Notes: generated from the letters alone by a model not told the origin. A stretch of 64,000 nt of DNA from Virgibacillus litoralis (GCF_017873675.1 NZ_JAGGKK010000008.1:62001-126000); one strand, 5' to 3'. Shown: positions 24,049 through 37,100, counted from the first letter of the stretch. Translations and numbers: made by a program.

Positions 24049-24162
24049 ATGCGGGATCTCCCTTCAACGTGTTTTCGATATGTATTTATTTTAGTTTAAC
24101 ATTTATTTCGACAAGTATTGATAGGATCTTTAGCCTGACAGATAACAAGTGTAAATCCTTTC

Positions 24163-24206
24163 ACTGCATAAAATGCAATTAAGGATAAGCCTAGTTTTCT
24201 AATATT
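24163..24206. repeat. Bipartite palindromic repeat, degenerate copy H
   Basis: ACTGCATAAAATGCAATTAA leads into GGATAAGCCTAGTTTTCTAA, so the linker and right end are joined with the middle of the right hairpin deleted. It lies in the 347-bp gap between rpmE2 and tdk, which also holds the rpmE2 terminator. Confidence 0.55.
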
Positions 24207-24250
24207 AGGTTATCCTATCCCCACATATCTAAATCCCAATTTAAAAATAG

Positions 24251-24292
24251 AAGTAAAAAAACAGGCAAAGGTAAGACATTTTGCCTGTTTCT
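24251..24292 (-). terminator. Terminator after the L31 gene
   Basis: On the minus strand AAACAGGCAAA pairs with TTTGCCTGTTT around an 11-base loop and runs into TTTTTACTTC. The symmetrical A and T flanks could make it work in both directions. Confidence 0.8.
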
Positions 24293-24395
24293 ACTTTTGG
24301 CTGAAGCTATCCAGCCTTTTATCAATCCAGCTTCAAGACTGGGATACAAAGCACGTTATGTGCAAAATATATGTTTCCCCAGTTCATTCAGCCTT

Positions 24396-24641
24396 TTAGT
24401 TCATATTATATTTTTTCTTGAATCGGTCTACACGTCCGCCAACTTTGTCAGCTTTTTGTTTACCTGTGTAGAACGGGTGTGAATCTGAACTGATTTCAAC
24501 ACGGATCAATGGATATGTGTTCCCATCTTCCCATTCAATTGTTTCTTCTGAGTTTTGTGTTGAACCACTCATGAATTTAAAATCTGAGCTTGTATCAAGA
24601 AACACAACTTTTCTGTATTCTGGATGAATATCTTTTTTCAT
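24396..24641 (-). CDS. rpmE2: 50S ribosomal protein L31, type B (zinc-free)
   Basis: An 81-residue L31 starting [20 protein letters not shown] and ending [14 protein letters not shown]. It has no cysteines, so it lacks the CxxC zinc site of type A and carries the longer type B insertion. In B. subtilis the rpmE at this rho-tdk position is the zinc form and the type B copy lies elsewhere under Zur; here type B occupies the housekeeping locus. A sigma-A-type promoter is upstream and no Zur-like palindrome was noticed. Confidence 0.96.
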   Translation of the reverse strand: MKKDIHPEYRKVVFLDTSSDFKFMSGSTQNSEETIEWEDGNTYPLIRVEISSDSHPFYTGKQKADKVGGRVDRFKKKYNMN

Positions 24642-24736
24642 GTCTTTCCACTCCTTTTTGCCCTGAATCCTTTGGAACAGAGTTTATTGCAAGAGCCGTC
24701 ATAGGTACGATACCTTATCTAAACTCACATAAAAAG

Positions 24737-24765
24737 ATTATAACAGTCTATAGTACTGATTGCAA
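24737..24765 (-). promoter_or_regulatory. Sigma-A promoter of rpmE2
   Basis: On the minus strand TTGCAA and a perfect TATAAT are 17 bp apart, leaving a leader of about 90 nt. Between rho and rpmE2 this separates the two transcripts. Confidence 0.7.
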
Positions 24766-24790
24766 TAGCAAAAACTTCCTTCAGACAAGT

Positions 24791-26071
24791 TTACTTCTTA
24801 ATTCCTTTACGGCTCATTTCTTCGTCCATTTGCTGAAAAAATTCCATATTATTCTTCGATGATCTTAATCGTTTCAGGAAGCGATCAAGGAAGTTATGTG
24901 AATCCTGCATCGTTTTTCGGATAGCCCATATTTTATCCAAGTGCTCTTTGGAGACAAGCAGTTCTTCTTTTCGTGTGCCTGATTTTAAAATATCGATTGC
25001 CGGGAAAATCCGACGCTCAGCCAGACTGCGGTCAAGATGCAGTTCCATATTACCTGTTCCTTTAAATTCCTCATAAATAACATCGTCCATCCGTGAACCT
25101 GTATCAACCAGAGCAGTTGCCAGAATCGTGAAGCTTCCGCCCTCTTCAATATTACGTGCCGCTCCAAAGAACCGTTTAGGACGATGGAATGCAGCCGGGT
25201 CAATACCACCTGAAAGTGTTCGGCCACTCGGTGGAATAACAAGATTGTATGCACGTGCCAAACGCGTAATACTGTCCATTAATACAATTACATCACGTTT
25301 ATGTTCAACTAATCGCATTGCTCGTTCCAAGACAAGCTCAGAAACCTTAATATGGCTTTCTGGACCTTCATCAAATGTGGAACTAACTACATCAACATCT
25401 GAATGTACCGAACGTTCGATATCCGTAACTTCTTCAGGACGCTCGTCCACTAGCAGAATAATTAGCTTTGCATCCGGATGATTTGCTGAGATACTATTTG
25501 CTATTTCTTTTAATAGTACAGTTTTACCAGCCTTTGGCGGCGCAACTATTAAACCACGCTGTCCAAAGCCAACTGGAGTCATCAGATCTATAATCCGGGT
25601 AGAAAGGCTTTTCGTGTTTTTTTCCAACTGCATAAACCGATCAGGATATAGTGCTGTTAAAGCAGGAAAATGCACACGTTCCTTTGAAGTTTCAGGATCT
25701 TCGCCATTCACAGCATCAACATGCAAAAGTCCATAATAGCGTTCATTTTCTTTTGGTGGTCGTACCTTTCCAGATACTTTATCACCATTTCTTAAATCAA
25801 AGCGGCGAATCTGGGATGCAGAGATATAAATGTCTTCTGCACTTGCAGAATAATTGATTGGACGTAAGAAACCAAATCCTTCAGATGTAATTATTTCAAG
25901 TACCCCGTCCATAAATAAGTAGCCATCTTTTTCAGCTTGAGCTTTAAGTATAGCAAAAATAAGTTCTTTTTTTGTCAGTTTTGAATAATAAGAAACCTTG
26001 TGCTCTCGTGCTAGAGCATATACATCCTTCAATGTTAATGTCTCTAAATGAGAGATTGATAATTCAGCCAT
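24791..26071 (-). CDS. rho: Transcription termination factor Rho
   Basis: Hexameric RNA helicase (426 residues). N-terminal helical domain 1-45; the cold-shock-like RNA-binding domain contains [17 protein letters not shown] near 55 and [18 protein letters not shown]; the ATPase has Walker [16 protein letters not shown] near 178, [13 protein letters not shown] and the arginine-finger region [16 protein letters not shown]. No lineage-specific insert is seen. No terminator is obvious between rho and the L31 promoter. Confidence 0.98.
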   Translation of the reverse strand: MAELSISHLETLTLKDVYALAREHKVSYYSKLTKKELIFAILKAQAEKDGYLFMDGVLEIITSEGFGFLRPINYSASAEDIYISASQIRRFDLRNGDKVSGKVRPPKENERYYGLLHVDAVNGEDPETSKERVHFPALTALYPDRFMQLEKNTKSLSTRIIDLMTPVGFGQRGLIVAPPKAGKTVLLKEIANSISANHPDAKLIILLVDERPEEVTDIERSVHSDVDVVSSTFDEGPESHIKVSELVLERAMRLVEHKRDVIVLMDSITRLARAYNLVIPPSGRTLSGGIDPAAFHRPKRFFGAARNIEEGGSFTILATALVDTGSRMDDVIYEEFKGTGNMELHLDRSLAERRIFPAIDILKSGTRKEELLVSKEHLDKIWAIRKTMQDSHNFLDRFLKRLRSSKNNMEFFQQMDEEMSRKGIKK

Positions 26072-26331
26072 TTAATCACCACGCCTATTCATTTTTACAT
26101 TTTAAAATTTAATCAAAAATATGTATATTTTTTGTTTTAGAGTATTGATACTCGGGTTTTATTCGTTATATGGTCTGTTCTAACAGAAATGAAGAGTTAT
26201 CGGAAGCTAGAATAGAAGTTTGTTTTTATAAATTATATTAACCAATCTTTACTAGTATTAAACATCTACAATAATACCTGTTTGTATCATAAGATTCAAC
26301 TCTATTTTTATATTCTTGCCTGTTGGATGAT
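26072..26331. other. AT-rich gap upstream of rho
   Basis: This stretch holds only a small GAGTAT/ATACTC hairpin near 26142-26155 on the upstream side of rho and no convincing promoter or reading frame. Rho autoregulation by premature termination is known in other bacteria, but nothing here shows it. Confidence 0.4.
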
Positions 26332-26379
26332 TAATAGAGAAGGAAGCCGCGAAAAATGGCTTCCCTTCTCTATTATTTT
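26332..26379 (-). terminator. Hairpin terminator after glpX
   Basis: AATAGAGAAGGGAAGCC and GGCTTCCTTCTCTATT (minus strand) form a long near-perfect stem around ATTTTTCGC. The T-run is interrupted (TAATC), so termination may be partial or use Rho. Confidence 0.7.
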
Positions 26380-26380
26380 A

Positions 26381-27349
26381 TTATGGTTCCATTACGAGGT
26401 TTGGTTTTTTCTTCAGGCTATGGTCGCCATCGATAAAACGGACTGTCCCACTTTTGGCACGCATAACTACTGTTTGTGTTGTTGCTTTGACGCCTTTAAA
26501 CTGGACACCTTGTAATAATTCACCGTCTGTAACTCCTGTTGCGGCGAAAATTGCATCATCACCACCACAGAAATCTTCCATATAGAATACTTTATTCGTA
26601 TCAGCTATTCCCATTTCTTTACAACGATTTCTTTCCTCTTCGTTTGCTGGGACAAGCTTTCCTTGGATTTCACCGCCTAGGCATTTTAAGGCAACTGCAG
26701 CCAGTACACCTTCTGGGGCTCCACCTGTACCCAATAAAATATCTACACCTGTATCATCAAAAGCTGTGTTCATTGCTCCAGCAACGTCACCGTCTGGAAT
26801 TAACTTAATTCGTGCACCGGCAGCGCGTATTTCCTCAACTAGCTCTGCATGACGTGGGCGATCCAATACAACTGCGACAAGATCTTCCATATTTTTATTT
26901 TTGGCTTTCGCAACAGCTTTTAAGTTTTCTATTGTTGAAGCATTAATATCTACTTTGCCTACCGCTTCTGGGCCGACAGCCAATTTCTGCATGTACATAT
27001 CAGGTGCATGCAAGAGTTTCTTATGGTCGGCAATTGCTATTACAGCAAGTGCATTCCATGTACCCTGAGCAACAATGTTTGTTCCTTCCAATGGATCAAC
27101 GGCTATGTCTACCCTTGGACCGGCTCCAGTACCAAGCTCTTCACCTATATAAAGCATTGGTGCTTCATCCATTTCACCTTCACCGATTACAACTGTTCCC
27201 TGCATCGGAATTGTATCAAAAACGTCGCGCATTGCTGATGTTGCTGCATCGTCGGCCTCTTCTTTTTTGCCTCTACCCATCCATCGTGCTGATGATAATG
27301 CAGCTGCCTCTGTAACGCGTACGATTTCCATTGTTAAACTTCTTTCCAT
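26381..27349 (-). CDS. glpX: Fructose-1,6-bisphosphatase, class II (GlpX)
   Basis: Gluconeogenic phosphatase of 322 residues. Metal and phosphate motifs: [18 protein letters not shown] near 24, [14 protein letters not shown] near 53, and [19 protein letters not shown] near 83; [20 protein letters not shown] and [18 protein letters not shown] further on. Equivalent to ywjI in B. subtilis, which also lies between murAB and rho. Confidence 0.96.
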   Translation of the reverse strand: MERSLTMEIVRVTEAAALSSARWMGRGKKEEADDAATSAMRDVFDTIPMQGTVVIGEGEMDEAPMLYIGEELGTGAGPRVDIAVDPLEGTNIVAQGTWNALAVIAIADHKKLLHAPDMYMQKLAVGPEAVGKVDINASTIENLKAVAKAKNKNMEDLVAVVLDRPRHAELVEEIRAAGARIKLIPDGDVAGAMNTAFDDTGVDILLGTGGAPEGVLAAVALKCLGGEIQGKLVPANEEERNRCKEMGIADTNKVFYMEDFCGGDDAIFAATGVTDGELLQGVQFKGVKATTQTVVMRAKSGTVRFIDGDHSLKKKPNLVMEP

Positions 27350-27444
27350 AATATTCCTCTCCCTTTAAATGTAATATCCTTATCCCAAGAAGATATTAAA
27401 TATGGAGATTACAACATGAAGCAATCCAGACTCCTGTTTTTTGT

Positions 27445-28731
27445 CTAAGAGTTTTGAAATTGTTCTATTTCTTGTTGTGTCATTTCTTCCCGCCATACAT
27501 TTGCACCGAGGTCGATTAGTTTTTCTGTAATTTTCTCGTATCCTCGATCAATATGTTCAAGGCCGGTAATTTCGGTGATTCCATTTGCCATTAGTCCGGC
27601 GATGATAAGGGATGCACCCGCACGTAAATCGGTTGCCTTTACGCGTGCACCTTCTAGCTGGACTGGTCCTGAGACAATTACAGAACCGCCCTCAACTTTT
27701 ATTATAGCATTCATTCGCCGTAATTCATCAATATGTTTTAATCTTGCTGAATAAATTGTATCCGTGACAACACCTGTATTAACTGCTTTAGTTAATAACG
27801 TTGTAAAAGGCTGCTGTAAATCGGTTGGGAAACCTGGGTAGACGAGTGTTTTAACATCAACACTTTTAAGCGGTTTTTTTGGTGCAATATATAATTGCTC
27901 GTCTTTTTCTTCCACTACTACGCCCATTTCACGTAACTTGGCTAATACAGACTCCAGATGCTGTGAAATTACATTGTCGATAATTACTTCTTTACCCTGG
28001 GCCGCAGCTGCGATTGCATATGTTCCAGCTTCAATTCGGTCTGGAATAATAGTATGGCGGCAACCGTGTAAATGCTCAACACCCTCTATTCTGATAACGT
28101 CAGTTCCAACACCTTTGATTTTTGCACCCATATTTGTCAGCAAAGTAGCTACATCAATAATTTCTGGCTCTTTTGCTGCATTTTCAATCACTGTTTTACC
28201 TTTTGCTTTAACAGCTGCAAGCATAATATTAATTGTAGCACCGACACTAACAACGTCCAGATATATTCGCGCACCTCTTAGTTCATTTGCCCTAATATAG
28301 ATTGCGCCTTGTTCGTTGGTAACCTCAGCTCCAAGTGCCTCGAAGCCCTTGATGTGCTGGTCAATTGGGCGTGGCCCTAAGTGGCAGCCACCTGGCAGAC
28401 CAATAACTGCCTGGTTGAACTTGCCAAGCATGGCACCCATGAAATAGTAGGATGCTCGCAGTTTCTTGACTTTCCCATTTGGCAATGGCATTGATACCAT
28501 ATTCTCCGGGTCAATATGCACTGTTTGCCCGTCCCAGCTTACTTTTCCACCAATTTCTTCAAGCAAGTCACCAAGTGTGTATACATCTGAGATCTCTGGT
28601 AGTCCTTCAATCATTACATGGGAATCAGCTAAAAGTGCAGCAGGTAATAATGCAACAGCACTATTTTTGGCTCCGTTAATTCGAACCTTTCCGTTTAGCA
28701 AATTCCCGCCTTCCACTAACATTTTCTGCAT
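27445..28731 (-). CDS. murA: UDP-N-acetylglucosamine 1-carboxyvinyltransferase
   Basis: First committed step of peptidoglycan precursor synthesis, adding enolpyruvate from PEP to UDP-GlcNAc; the target of fosfomycin. Active-site Cys is in [15 protein letters not shown] near residue 117. [29 protein letters not shown] and [15 protein letters not shown] are family motifs. Position between tal and glpX corresponds to the second paralogue of Bacillus (murAB/murAZ). ATG at 28731 follows GTGAGGTG. Confidence 0.97.
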   Translation of the reverse strand: MQKMLVEGGNLLNGKVRINGAKNSAVALLPAALLADSHVMIEGLPEISDVYTLGDLLEEIGGKVSWDGQTVHIDPENMVSMPLPNGKVKKLRASYYFMGAMLGKFNQAVIGLPGGCHLGPRPIDQHIKGFEALGAEVTNEQGAIYIRANELRGARIYLDVVSVGATINIMLAAVKAKGKTVIENAAKEPEIIDVATLLTNMGAKIKGVGTDVIRIEGVEHLHGCRHTIIPDRIEAGTYAIAAAAQGKEVIIDNVISQHLESVLAKLREMGVVVEEKDEQLYIAPKKPLKSVDVKTLVYPGFPTDLQQPFTTLLTKAVNTGVVTDTIYSARLKHIDELRRMNAIIKVEGGSVIVSGPVQLEGARVKATDLRAGASLIIAGLMANGITEITGLEHIDRGYEKITEKLIDLGANVWREEMTQQEIEQFQNS

Positions 28732-28942
28732 TCGGGGCACCTCACTTTTTGACGTACAGAATGTACTTATTCCGGATTAGCCATAAAATCAATAGCTTTT
28801 TTTCCGGTTGAGGTTATTCAAAAATTTAATTTTGAACACACATACTTTCTGGTTGTTTTTATTTTTTACTTTTTAGGAGGCGCTTACGCCTTCATTCCTT
28901 TTATTACCTTTTATTTTGCACAATTTTTCCAGTTTTATGTGC

Positions 28943-29584
28943 CTATTTATTTTTGTTCCAGTCAGATAGAAACTTTTCGATGCCTTGATCTGTCAAAGGA
29001 TGCTTAACAAGCTGACCAAGAACTTTGTATGGAATTGTTGCAATATGCGCTCCATTTAGTGAAGCGTCAATAACGTGTAATGGATTTCTGATTGATGCTG
29101 CAATAATTTCTGTGCTTATATCATGTAAATCAAATATCTCAGAAATAGTTGCGACTAACGTCATTCCATCATGACCAATGTCGTCCAAACGACCAAGAAA
29201 AGGTGACACATAAGATGCGCCCGCGCGAGCAGCAAGTAATGCTTGATTAGCATTAAAAATTAATGTGACATTTGTTTTTATGTTTAAATCACTGAATGCC
29301 TTAACAGCCTTAAGTCCTTCTAATGTCATCGGAACCTTAACTGTTATATTTGGTGCGATTGCCGCAAGTTCTTTACCTTCCTTAATCATACCTTCAGCGT
29401 CTTCAGCAATAACCTCAGCACTTACTGAACCTGACACTTCATCGGTAATTTCTTTTAATCGATCATGAAATGAAACACCTTCTTTTGCTACCAAACTTGG
29501 GTTTGTGGTCACGCCTGCCAAAACACCAAGTTCATTTGCGGAACGTACCTCTTCAATATTTGCGGTGTCGATAAAAAATTTCAT
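28943..29584 (-). CDS. tal: Transaldolase (TalC/fructose-6-phosphate aldolase type)
   Basis: Class I aldolase of 213 residues linking glycolysis and the pentose phosphate pathway. It starts [33 protein letters not shown] and the Schiff-base lysine in [15 protein letters not shown] are clear, as is [16 protein letters not shown]. The small subfamily includes both transaldolases and fructose-6-phosphate aldolases; the pentose-pathway role fits the Bacillus gene ywjH at this position. The 211 bp towards murA hold only a small AGGCG/CGCCT hairpin. Confidence 0.95.
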   Translation of the reverse strand: MKFFIDTANIEEVRSANELGVLAGVTTNPSLVAKEGVSFHDRLKEITDEVSGSVSAEVIAEDAEGMIKEGKELAAIAPNITVKVPMTLEGLKAVKAFSDLNIKTNVTLIFNANQALLAARAGASYVSPFLGRLDDIGHDGMTLVATISEIFDLHDISTEIIAASIRNPLHVIDASLNGAHIATIPYKVLGQLVKHPLTDQGIEKFLSDWNKNK

Positions 29585-29649
29585 CGTTTTTGCTCCTCTC
29601 TTTCTCGCAATAGTCTTGCTATTTTAACACTATGCTTAAATTGTTCTTT

Positions 29650-30516
29650 CTATTTTGCTTGTTTAGAAGAACCAAATTCACGCATTTTTCCAATAACCGT
29701 TTCCTTAATTGCGTCACGACTTGGACCTAGATATTTACGTGGATCATAAAGATCCGGCTTGTCATTTAATATTTCTCGCACTTTATTTGCTTGTGCAATC
29801 TGACTCTCTGTATTCACATTAATTTTTGCTGAGCCTAAGGAAATGGCACGTTTGATATCTTTCGTCGGAATGCCAGTACCACCGTGTAATACAAGTGGGA
29901 TATTTGTCAGGTTCATTACTTCTTCCATACGGTCAAATCCAAGGTTCGGTTCACCTTTGTAAGGACCATGCACTGAGCCTAAAGCAGGCGCGAAGCAATC
30001 AACGTTCGTTTCATTGACAAGTCTTTCACACTCCGCCGGGATTGCATATGCAGCTTCTGCATCTTCAACAATTATGTCATCTTCCTGCCCGCCAACTCGG
30101 CCGAGTTCTGCTTCAACAGACACGCCATGAATATGTGCTAGTTCAACTACTTTACTCGTTAACTGGATATTATCATCTAGTGGTTGTGAGGATGCATCAA
30201 TCATGACAGATGTGAAGCCTGCCTGAATTGCCTTTGCACATGCTTCAAAGCTTGAACCATGATCAAGGTGGATAGCAACCGGAACAGTTGTACCATATTC
30301 TTCCATAAGCGCTTTAACCATTGAAACAACTACTTTAAATCCGTCCATATATTTTCCAGCGCCTTCAGAAACACCAAGGATAACTGGTGATTTTTCTTCT
30401 TCAGCAGCCTGCAGAATTGCTTGGGCATATTCCATATTATTTAAATTGAATTGTCCAACTGCATAACCATTTTCCTTGCCCTTTTCGAGCATTTCTTTCA
30501 TTGATACTAGCGGCAT
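29650..30516 (-). CDS. fbaA: Fructose-bisphosphate aldolase, class II
   Basis: Zinc-dependent glycolytic aldolase of 288 residues. It starts [20 protein letters not shown]. Catalytic and zinc residues lie in [19 protein letters not shown] near 78, [14 protein letters not shown] near 132 and [18 protein letters not shown] near 207; the phosphate site is INVNTESQ. Its position next to spo0F and tal is conserved. Confidence 0.97.
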   Translation of the reverse strand: MPLVSMKEMLEKGKENGYAVGQFNLNNMEYAQAILQAAEEEKSPVILGVSEGAGKYMDGFKVVVSMVKALMEEYGTTVPVAIHLDHGSSFEACAKAIQAGFTSVMIDASSQPLDDNIQLTSKVVELAHIHGVSVEAELGRVGGQEDDIIVEDAEAAYAIPAECERLVNETNVDCFAPALGSVHGPYKGEPNLGFDRMEEVMNLTNIPLVLHGGTGIPTKDIKRAISLGSAKINVNTESQIAQANKVREILNDKPDLYDPRKYLGPSRDAIKETVIGKMREFGSSKQAK

Positions 30517-30707
30517 TCTATGTCCTCCTTAGATGATTACGTCTACTTGAATAAATTAAACTACAATATAAGAATACCAACAACAACATCAAGTCGCAAG
30601 AACAAAAGAGCAAGTACCTGTCCTTCGCCGAATTCTACATAACAAAATAGTAGCTAATGTAATAAATTCAGCTACAACATTGCTATCTATTTACAACTTA
30701 TCTACAA

Positions 30708-31067
30708 TCATCCAATTAAGCTTTTTGTGTAATCACATACATCTTTAACATTAAATGGTTTTGAAAGCACTTTTTTTACCATATCGTAATGTTGAGATTC
30801 CTTCATTATTTCTTCTGCTAAACCACTCATTAATATAGCAGGTATTTCAATTTTATCACGTTCCAATTGCTGTATTACCTCTACGCCATCAATAACTGGC
30901 AACTTATAATCCAGCATAATCAAGTCAAATGAGCTTTTGTTAAGTTCAGCTAATGCTTCCTTTCCAGTTTTTGCAGTTGTTACACGATAGCCCTGATTTG
31001 TAAATATCTCCTGTAAAAGTAAACGTATACCTGGTTGGTCATCAACCACTAATATTTCCTTTTTCAT
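30708..31067 (-). CDS. spo0F: Sporulation phosphotransfer response regulator Spo0F
   Basis: Single receiver domain of 119 residues without an output domain. The acidic pocket is VVDDQ (Asp9/Asp10), the phosphorylated aspartate is in LIMLDYKLP near residue 53, the Thr/Ser switch is Ser in ILMSGLAEE and the lysine is in VLSKPFN. Spo0F accepts phosphate from Kin kinases and hands it to Spo0B, feeding Spo0A. DQPGIR matches the Spo0F alpha-1 start. Position beside fbaA is as in B. subtilis, and a sigma-H promoter lies upstream. Confidence 0.95.
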   Translation of the reverse strand: MKKEILVVDDQPGIRLLLQEIFTNQGYRVTTAKTGKEALAELNKSSFDLIMLDYKLPVIDGVEVIQQLERDKIEIPAILMSGLAEEIMKESQHYDMVKKVLSKPFNVKDVCDYTKSLIG

Positions 31068-31122
31068 AAAGATAATCTTCTCCCACCTCGAACATAAATT
31101 TCTCTCTCTCTTTAACTACATA

Positions 31123-31150
31123 TTTCTACACACTTTCCGAAAAATCCTTC
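31123..31150 (-). promoter_or_regulatory. Sigma-H promoter of spo0F
   Basis: On the minus strand GAAGGATTT, 12 bp, then GTAGAAA. This matches the sigma-H consensus RNAGGAWWW-N11-12-RNNGAAT at all but the last base. spo0F is sigma-H dependent in B. subtilis. No Spo0A box was recognised next to it. Confidence 0.75.
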
Positions 31151-31199
31151 TTTTTAAAGAACATAATTTTATGCTTATATGATATAAAGTCACTTATAA

Positions 31200-31254
31200 T
31201 AAAAAAGACCTATACAAAGAACAGAATGTACGTTCTCTATATAGGTCTTTTTAT
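31200..31254 (-). terminator. Terminator after pyrG
   Basis: AAAAAGACCTATA and TATATAGGTCTTTTT pair over a long stem enclosing a second small hairpin (GAAC/GTTC). A and T runs on both sides suggest it could work in either direction. Confidence 0.85.
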
Positions 31255-31270
31255 GTTGTTTACAGTTAGG

Positions 31271-32872
<1,602 letters not shown>

Positions 32873-33032
32873 TCATCCCTCGTCTTTCTCTATTAATTAT
32901 TAAATTTATATTTTTCCTGTCTGATTAGAAACCTTTCAAAAACTATGTTCTGCTTAAATAACAAGGGTTAAACATTAGAAAGATTTGACATTGCGAAAAT
33001 CCTTAGGCGAATTGTGTAATCTTACATAATAT

Positions 33033-33068
33033 AAAAAAAGCGCCTCCCCTATTAATCAAGGGAAACGC
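33033..33068 (-). terminator. Terminator after rpoE
   Basis: On the minus strand GCGTTTCCC pairs with GGGGAGGCGC around a short loop, followed by seven T residues. Confidence 0.85.
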
Positions 33069-33142
33069 TTTATGACTTTGAATTTAAAGAGCCCAATAAA
33101 AATTGTACTCATAAGGGCTAAAAAAGTCAAGCGAGCCTTTTA

Positions 33143-33703
33143 TTATTTTTTTTCTTCTTCGTCATCTTCTTCGTCAGAGTCGTCATCTTCTTCATCAAAC
33201 TCATCTAGATCCTCGTCAAAATCGTCTGATTCGTCGTCAAAGCTTTCGTCGAATGCTTCATCTTTCTCTTCACCATCGTCTCCCGTTTCTTTAAAGTCAC
33301 CAGTAAGCACTTCTATATTATCAGCGGGAATTTCTTCTTCTTCCTCTTTCAGCTCTTCCTTTTTAGCTACTTTTTTCTTTTTCGGCTTCGGTTTAGCTTT
33401 TGCTTTTTTCTTTTTCTTAGGGGCTGCCGCTACTTCTTCATCCGTTTCTTCGACTAAATACCAACGTTTTAGACCCCAGTTATCTGTGTGAACAGCCATA
33501 AATCTACCGTCAACTGTCAGATTTGTATGGAACTGTGCTATGTTTTCCGATTTTTGCTTTTCTGTGAATCCTTTTAATTCTGCAACTTTATCGTAAACTC
33601 CATAGAAATCCTGGGCCTTTTTCTTGTCTGTTAAAATTAAATATGCCAATTCGATCATTGGTTTGCTTACAAGTTCTTCGCGGCTATACTTTTTCAGGCT
33701 CAC
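33143..33703 (-). CDS. rpoE: RNA polymerase delta subunit
   Basis: Auxiliary RNA polymerase subunit of Firmicutes that speeds recycling and transcription initiation. The N-terminal HARE-HTH domain fills residues 1-90 (EELVSKPMIELAYLILTDKK). A lysine-rich stretch follows at about 95-118 (APKKKKKAKAKPKPKKKK), then a disordered tail of nearly unbroken Asp/Glu. The basic block before the acidic tail resembles the known K-tract and could bind the tail or RNA. Start is GTG with GGGAG nine bases upstream. Length 186, slightly longer than in B. subtilis. Confidence 0.97.
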   Translation of the reverse strand: MSLKKYSREELVSKPMIELAYLILTDKKKAQDFYGVYDKVAELKGFTEKQKSENIAQFHTNLTVDGRFMAVHTDNWGLKRWYLVEETDEEVAAAPKKKKKAKAKPKPKKKKVAKKEELKEEEEEIPADNIEVLTGDFKETGDDGEEKDEAFDESFDDESDDFDEDLDEFDEEDDDSDEEDDEEEKK

Positions 33704-33759
33704 GATACCGCACTCCCTTTTTCATGTATTAGTGAATTAAATATTATAAGTATCTTAAA

Positions 33760-33848
33760 GCAGTTAAGAAAGTATGAATACTTTCTTATTGCATAAGAGC
33801 AACTAAGACTTTCCCCTCTATAGCTTGGCGAAAAGCTAAGTTTTCTAA
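33760..33848. repeat. Bipartite palindromic repeat, copy C (complete)
   Basis: Left half: GCAGTTAAGAAAGTAT and ATACTTTCTTATTGC as a long palindrome. Linker ATAAGAGCAACTAAG. Right half ends GCGAAAAGCTAAGTTTTCTA. It lies about 60 bp upstream of rpoE. Confidence 0.8.
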
Positions 33849-33987
33849 CAAACTCTATTTAATATGCTCTCTATAAACCATACCATACATTATAAACAAA
33901 TCTCACCTGAATATGCTAGTGTAAACTAGAAAAAAGTTGAGAAAAAGAGATTATTTCCTCAACCTTGATGTATTCTCGCTTTCTTTT

Positions 33988-34117
33988 CATCCAGCTCAAG
34001 CGCCCGCCACTTTACGCTGCAACGTTGAACCACCCCGATGCACGGTCACAGTCCGTATTAGCTAAACGGACGCTTTCGCTTTTGATGATCTAGTTCCGGT
34101 GCCTAGACACTCGTGAC
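33988..34117. repeat. Dispersed Bacillaceae intergenic repeat
   Basis: The stretch contains TCCAGCTCAAGCGCCCGCC, CGGACGCTTTCGCTTTTGAT and GATCTAGTTCCGGTGCCTAG, followed by ACACTCG. It resembles the GATCTAGCTCCAGCGCC-type repeat that recurs between genes in many Bacillaceae (recalled, not searched). It is richer in GC than its surroundings and carries no gene. Confidence 0.6.
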
Positions 34118-34143
34118 TTTCAAGGCACCTGCGATTTTCACAC

Positions 34144-37100
34144 TTACATATTCCTTCTGTATTGTCCGCCTACTTCATATAGGGCGTTTGTTATTTGTCC
34201 AAGGCTTGCTACTTTTACTGTTTCCATTAGTTCTACGAAAATATTCCCGCCTGAGGCTGCGACTTCTTTTAATTTTGATAATGCAGCTTCCGTTTTGTCT
34301 TCGTTAGCACCCTGGAAATTATGCAGTTCATTGATTTGGTGTTCTTTTTCCTCTTTGGATGCTCGCGCAAGTTCCATCGAATCTATTTTATCTTCTGAAG
34401 GCGGGTTCGGGTTTAAGTAAGTGTTAACCCCAACAAGCGGTAGATCACCGGAATGTTTTTTACCTTCATAATAAAGAGATTCTTCCTGAATTTTTCCGCG
34501 TTGATATTGACGTTCCATTGCACCTAGTACACCGCCACGGTCGTTCATTTTTTCAAATTCCTGCAGTACTGCTTCCTCAACTAAGTCTGTTAATTCTTCA
34601 ACAATAAATGAACCTTGCATCGAATTCTCATTTTTCGTTAGCCCGAATTCTTTATTAATAATCATTTGAATTGCCATTGCTCGACGAACAGAACCCTCTG
34701 TCGGTGTTGTTATTGCTTCATCATATGCATTGGTATGCAAGGAATTGGTATTATCCTGAATGGCTAATAGCGCTTGCAATGTTGTTCGGATATCGTTAAA
34801 GTCAATTTCCTGTGCGTGCAGAGAACGACCGGATGTCTGAATATGGTATTTCAGTTTCTGAGCTCTCTCATTTGCTCCATATTTATCCCGCATCGTTACT
34901 GCCCAGATACGGCGCGCAACACGACCTATTACGGTATACTCGGGATCCAATCCATTTGAAAAGAAGAATGATAGATTCTGTGCAAATTTGTTAACGTCCA
35001 TTCCGCGACTCAAATAGTATTCCACATACGTAAAGCCATTTGCTAACGTGAATGCAAGCTGTGTTATTGGGTTTGCTCCAGCTTCTGCAATATGATAACC
35101 AGAAATCGAAACTGAATAGTAGTTACGAACTTCTTTATCAATAAAATATTGCTGGATATCACCCATCATACGCAGTGCGAATTCAGTTGAGAAGATACAT
35201 GTGTTTTGCCCCTGATCTTCTTTTAAAATATCCGCTTGGACTGTTCCGCGTACAACAGACACTGTGTCATCTCTAAGCTTCTCATACTCTTCCTGGTTTG
35301 GCTTGCGTCCATTTTCTTCTTTAAATTTCGTTATTTGCTGGTCGATTGCTGTATTAAAAAACATTGCTAGTATAATTGGAGCAGGACCATTAATAGTCAT
35401 GGATACCGATGTTTTAGGGTCTGTTAAATCGAATCCATCGTACAGCTTTTTCATGTCTTCGAGCGTACAAATACTTACGCCACTTTCACCGACTTTTCCG
35501 TATATATCAGGACGTGGAGCTGGGTCCTCTCCGTACAATGTTACCGAGTCAAATGCAGTTGACAGGCGTTTTGCTTCCTCGCCTTTTGATAAATAGTGGA
35601 AGCGGCGATTTGTTCGTTCAGGTGTGCCTTCTCCAGCAAACTGACGTGTAGGGTCTTCCCCTTTTCTTTTGAACGGAAATACCCCTGCAGTAAATGGAAA
35701 TGCTCCAGGAACATTTTCCTTCATTAGCCATTCCAGACGTTCTCCCCAGTCCGAAAATTTCGGAAATGCAACTTTAGGAATTTTTAATCCTGCTAATGTT
35801 TCTGTTGTAATATCCATTTCAATTTCTTTATCTCGAATGGAGAAAGTCAATTTATCCTGACTGTATCTCTCTTTTGTTTCATCCCATGCCTCAAGTGACT
35901 TTTTCGCAGTAGGATCAAGCTTTTCCTCGTATTGATCAAACGTTTGATCAATCACTTTTTTCGTGTTCTCATCCTCTACTGCTTCCTTTGCACCTTCAAG
36001 CTGATAAAGCTTACGAGCGATATCGCTTTGCTTCTTGGCATTTTGATGATAGTTACGAACGTGCGTTGAAATTTCACGTAAATAATGGCGGCGCTCATTG
36101 GTGATAATCATGTTTTGCTTTTCCGCAATAATATTACGTTCAAAACTGATTTCATTATTCCAGTCATGTTTTTCGTTTAATGTATCGATAAGAGATGCGA
36201 ACAATGCATTAGTCCCTGCATCATTAAACTGGCTGGCAATTGTACCAAAGACAGGGAACTTTTCTTTGTCCTGGTGAAATAGCATATGACTGCGTTCATA
36301 TTGTTTGCGCACCTGATTCAATGCGTCTTCAGAACCTTTTTGCTCAAACTTATTAATAACAATGAAATCTGCAAAATCAATCATGTCAATTTTTTCAAGC
36401 TGTGATGGCGCGCCAAATTCTGCTGTCATGACATACATGGATAAGTCAGTCACATCAGTAATCGCAGCATCCCCCTGCCCGATACCGCTCGTTTCAATAA
36501 TAATGAAATCATACCCCGAAGCGCGAACAACATCAATCACATCTTGGATTGCCTTGGATAGTTCACTTCTGGAGTCACGCGTCGCAAGCGATCGCATATA
36601 AACACGGTCAGTAAAAATTGCATTCATCCGGATTCGGTCACCGAGTAATGCGCCACCCGTTTTCTTTTTCGTCGGATCAATCGAAATGATCGCAACTTTT
36701 TTGTCCGGAACTTCATTGATGAAGCGGCGGATCAGTTCATCGGTTAGTGAACTCTTCCCTGCGCCACCAGTGCCGGTAATACCAAGAACTGGAGCATTAT
36801 TTGATTCGGATTGAAGCGACTTAAGTACTTGCTGCTTTTCTTCATGGTCCTTTTGATTACTTTCCATATAGGTAATAAACCGGGCAACTGCTTGACGCTC
36901 ACCAGTAAGCAGTTTATCTTTATCTTTTTTCAGATCGATTGGTGGAAGGAAATCACATTCTTCAAGCATGTGGTTAATCATACCCTGCAGTCCATATTTA
37001 CGACCATCCTCCGGGGAAAATATCCATGACACCCCATACTCATGCAATTCTTTAATTTCGCGTGGAATGATTGTACCGCCACCGCCACCATAAACTTTGA

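Noticed and set aside
24109-24116. Spo0A box (TTGTCGAA) upstream of tdk
   Set aside because: A perfect seven-base core is expected several times in 64 kb by chance, and tdk is not a known Spo0A target.
33072-33491. Serine-rich plus-strand protein of 139 residues
   Set aside because: It is the antisense of the acidic Asp/Glu tail of rpoE; long serine runs arise from GAA/GAT codons read backwards.
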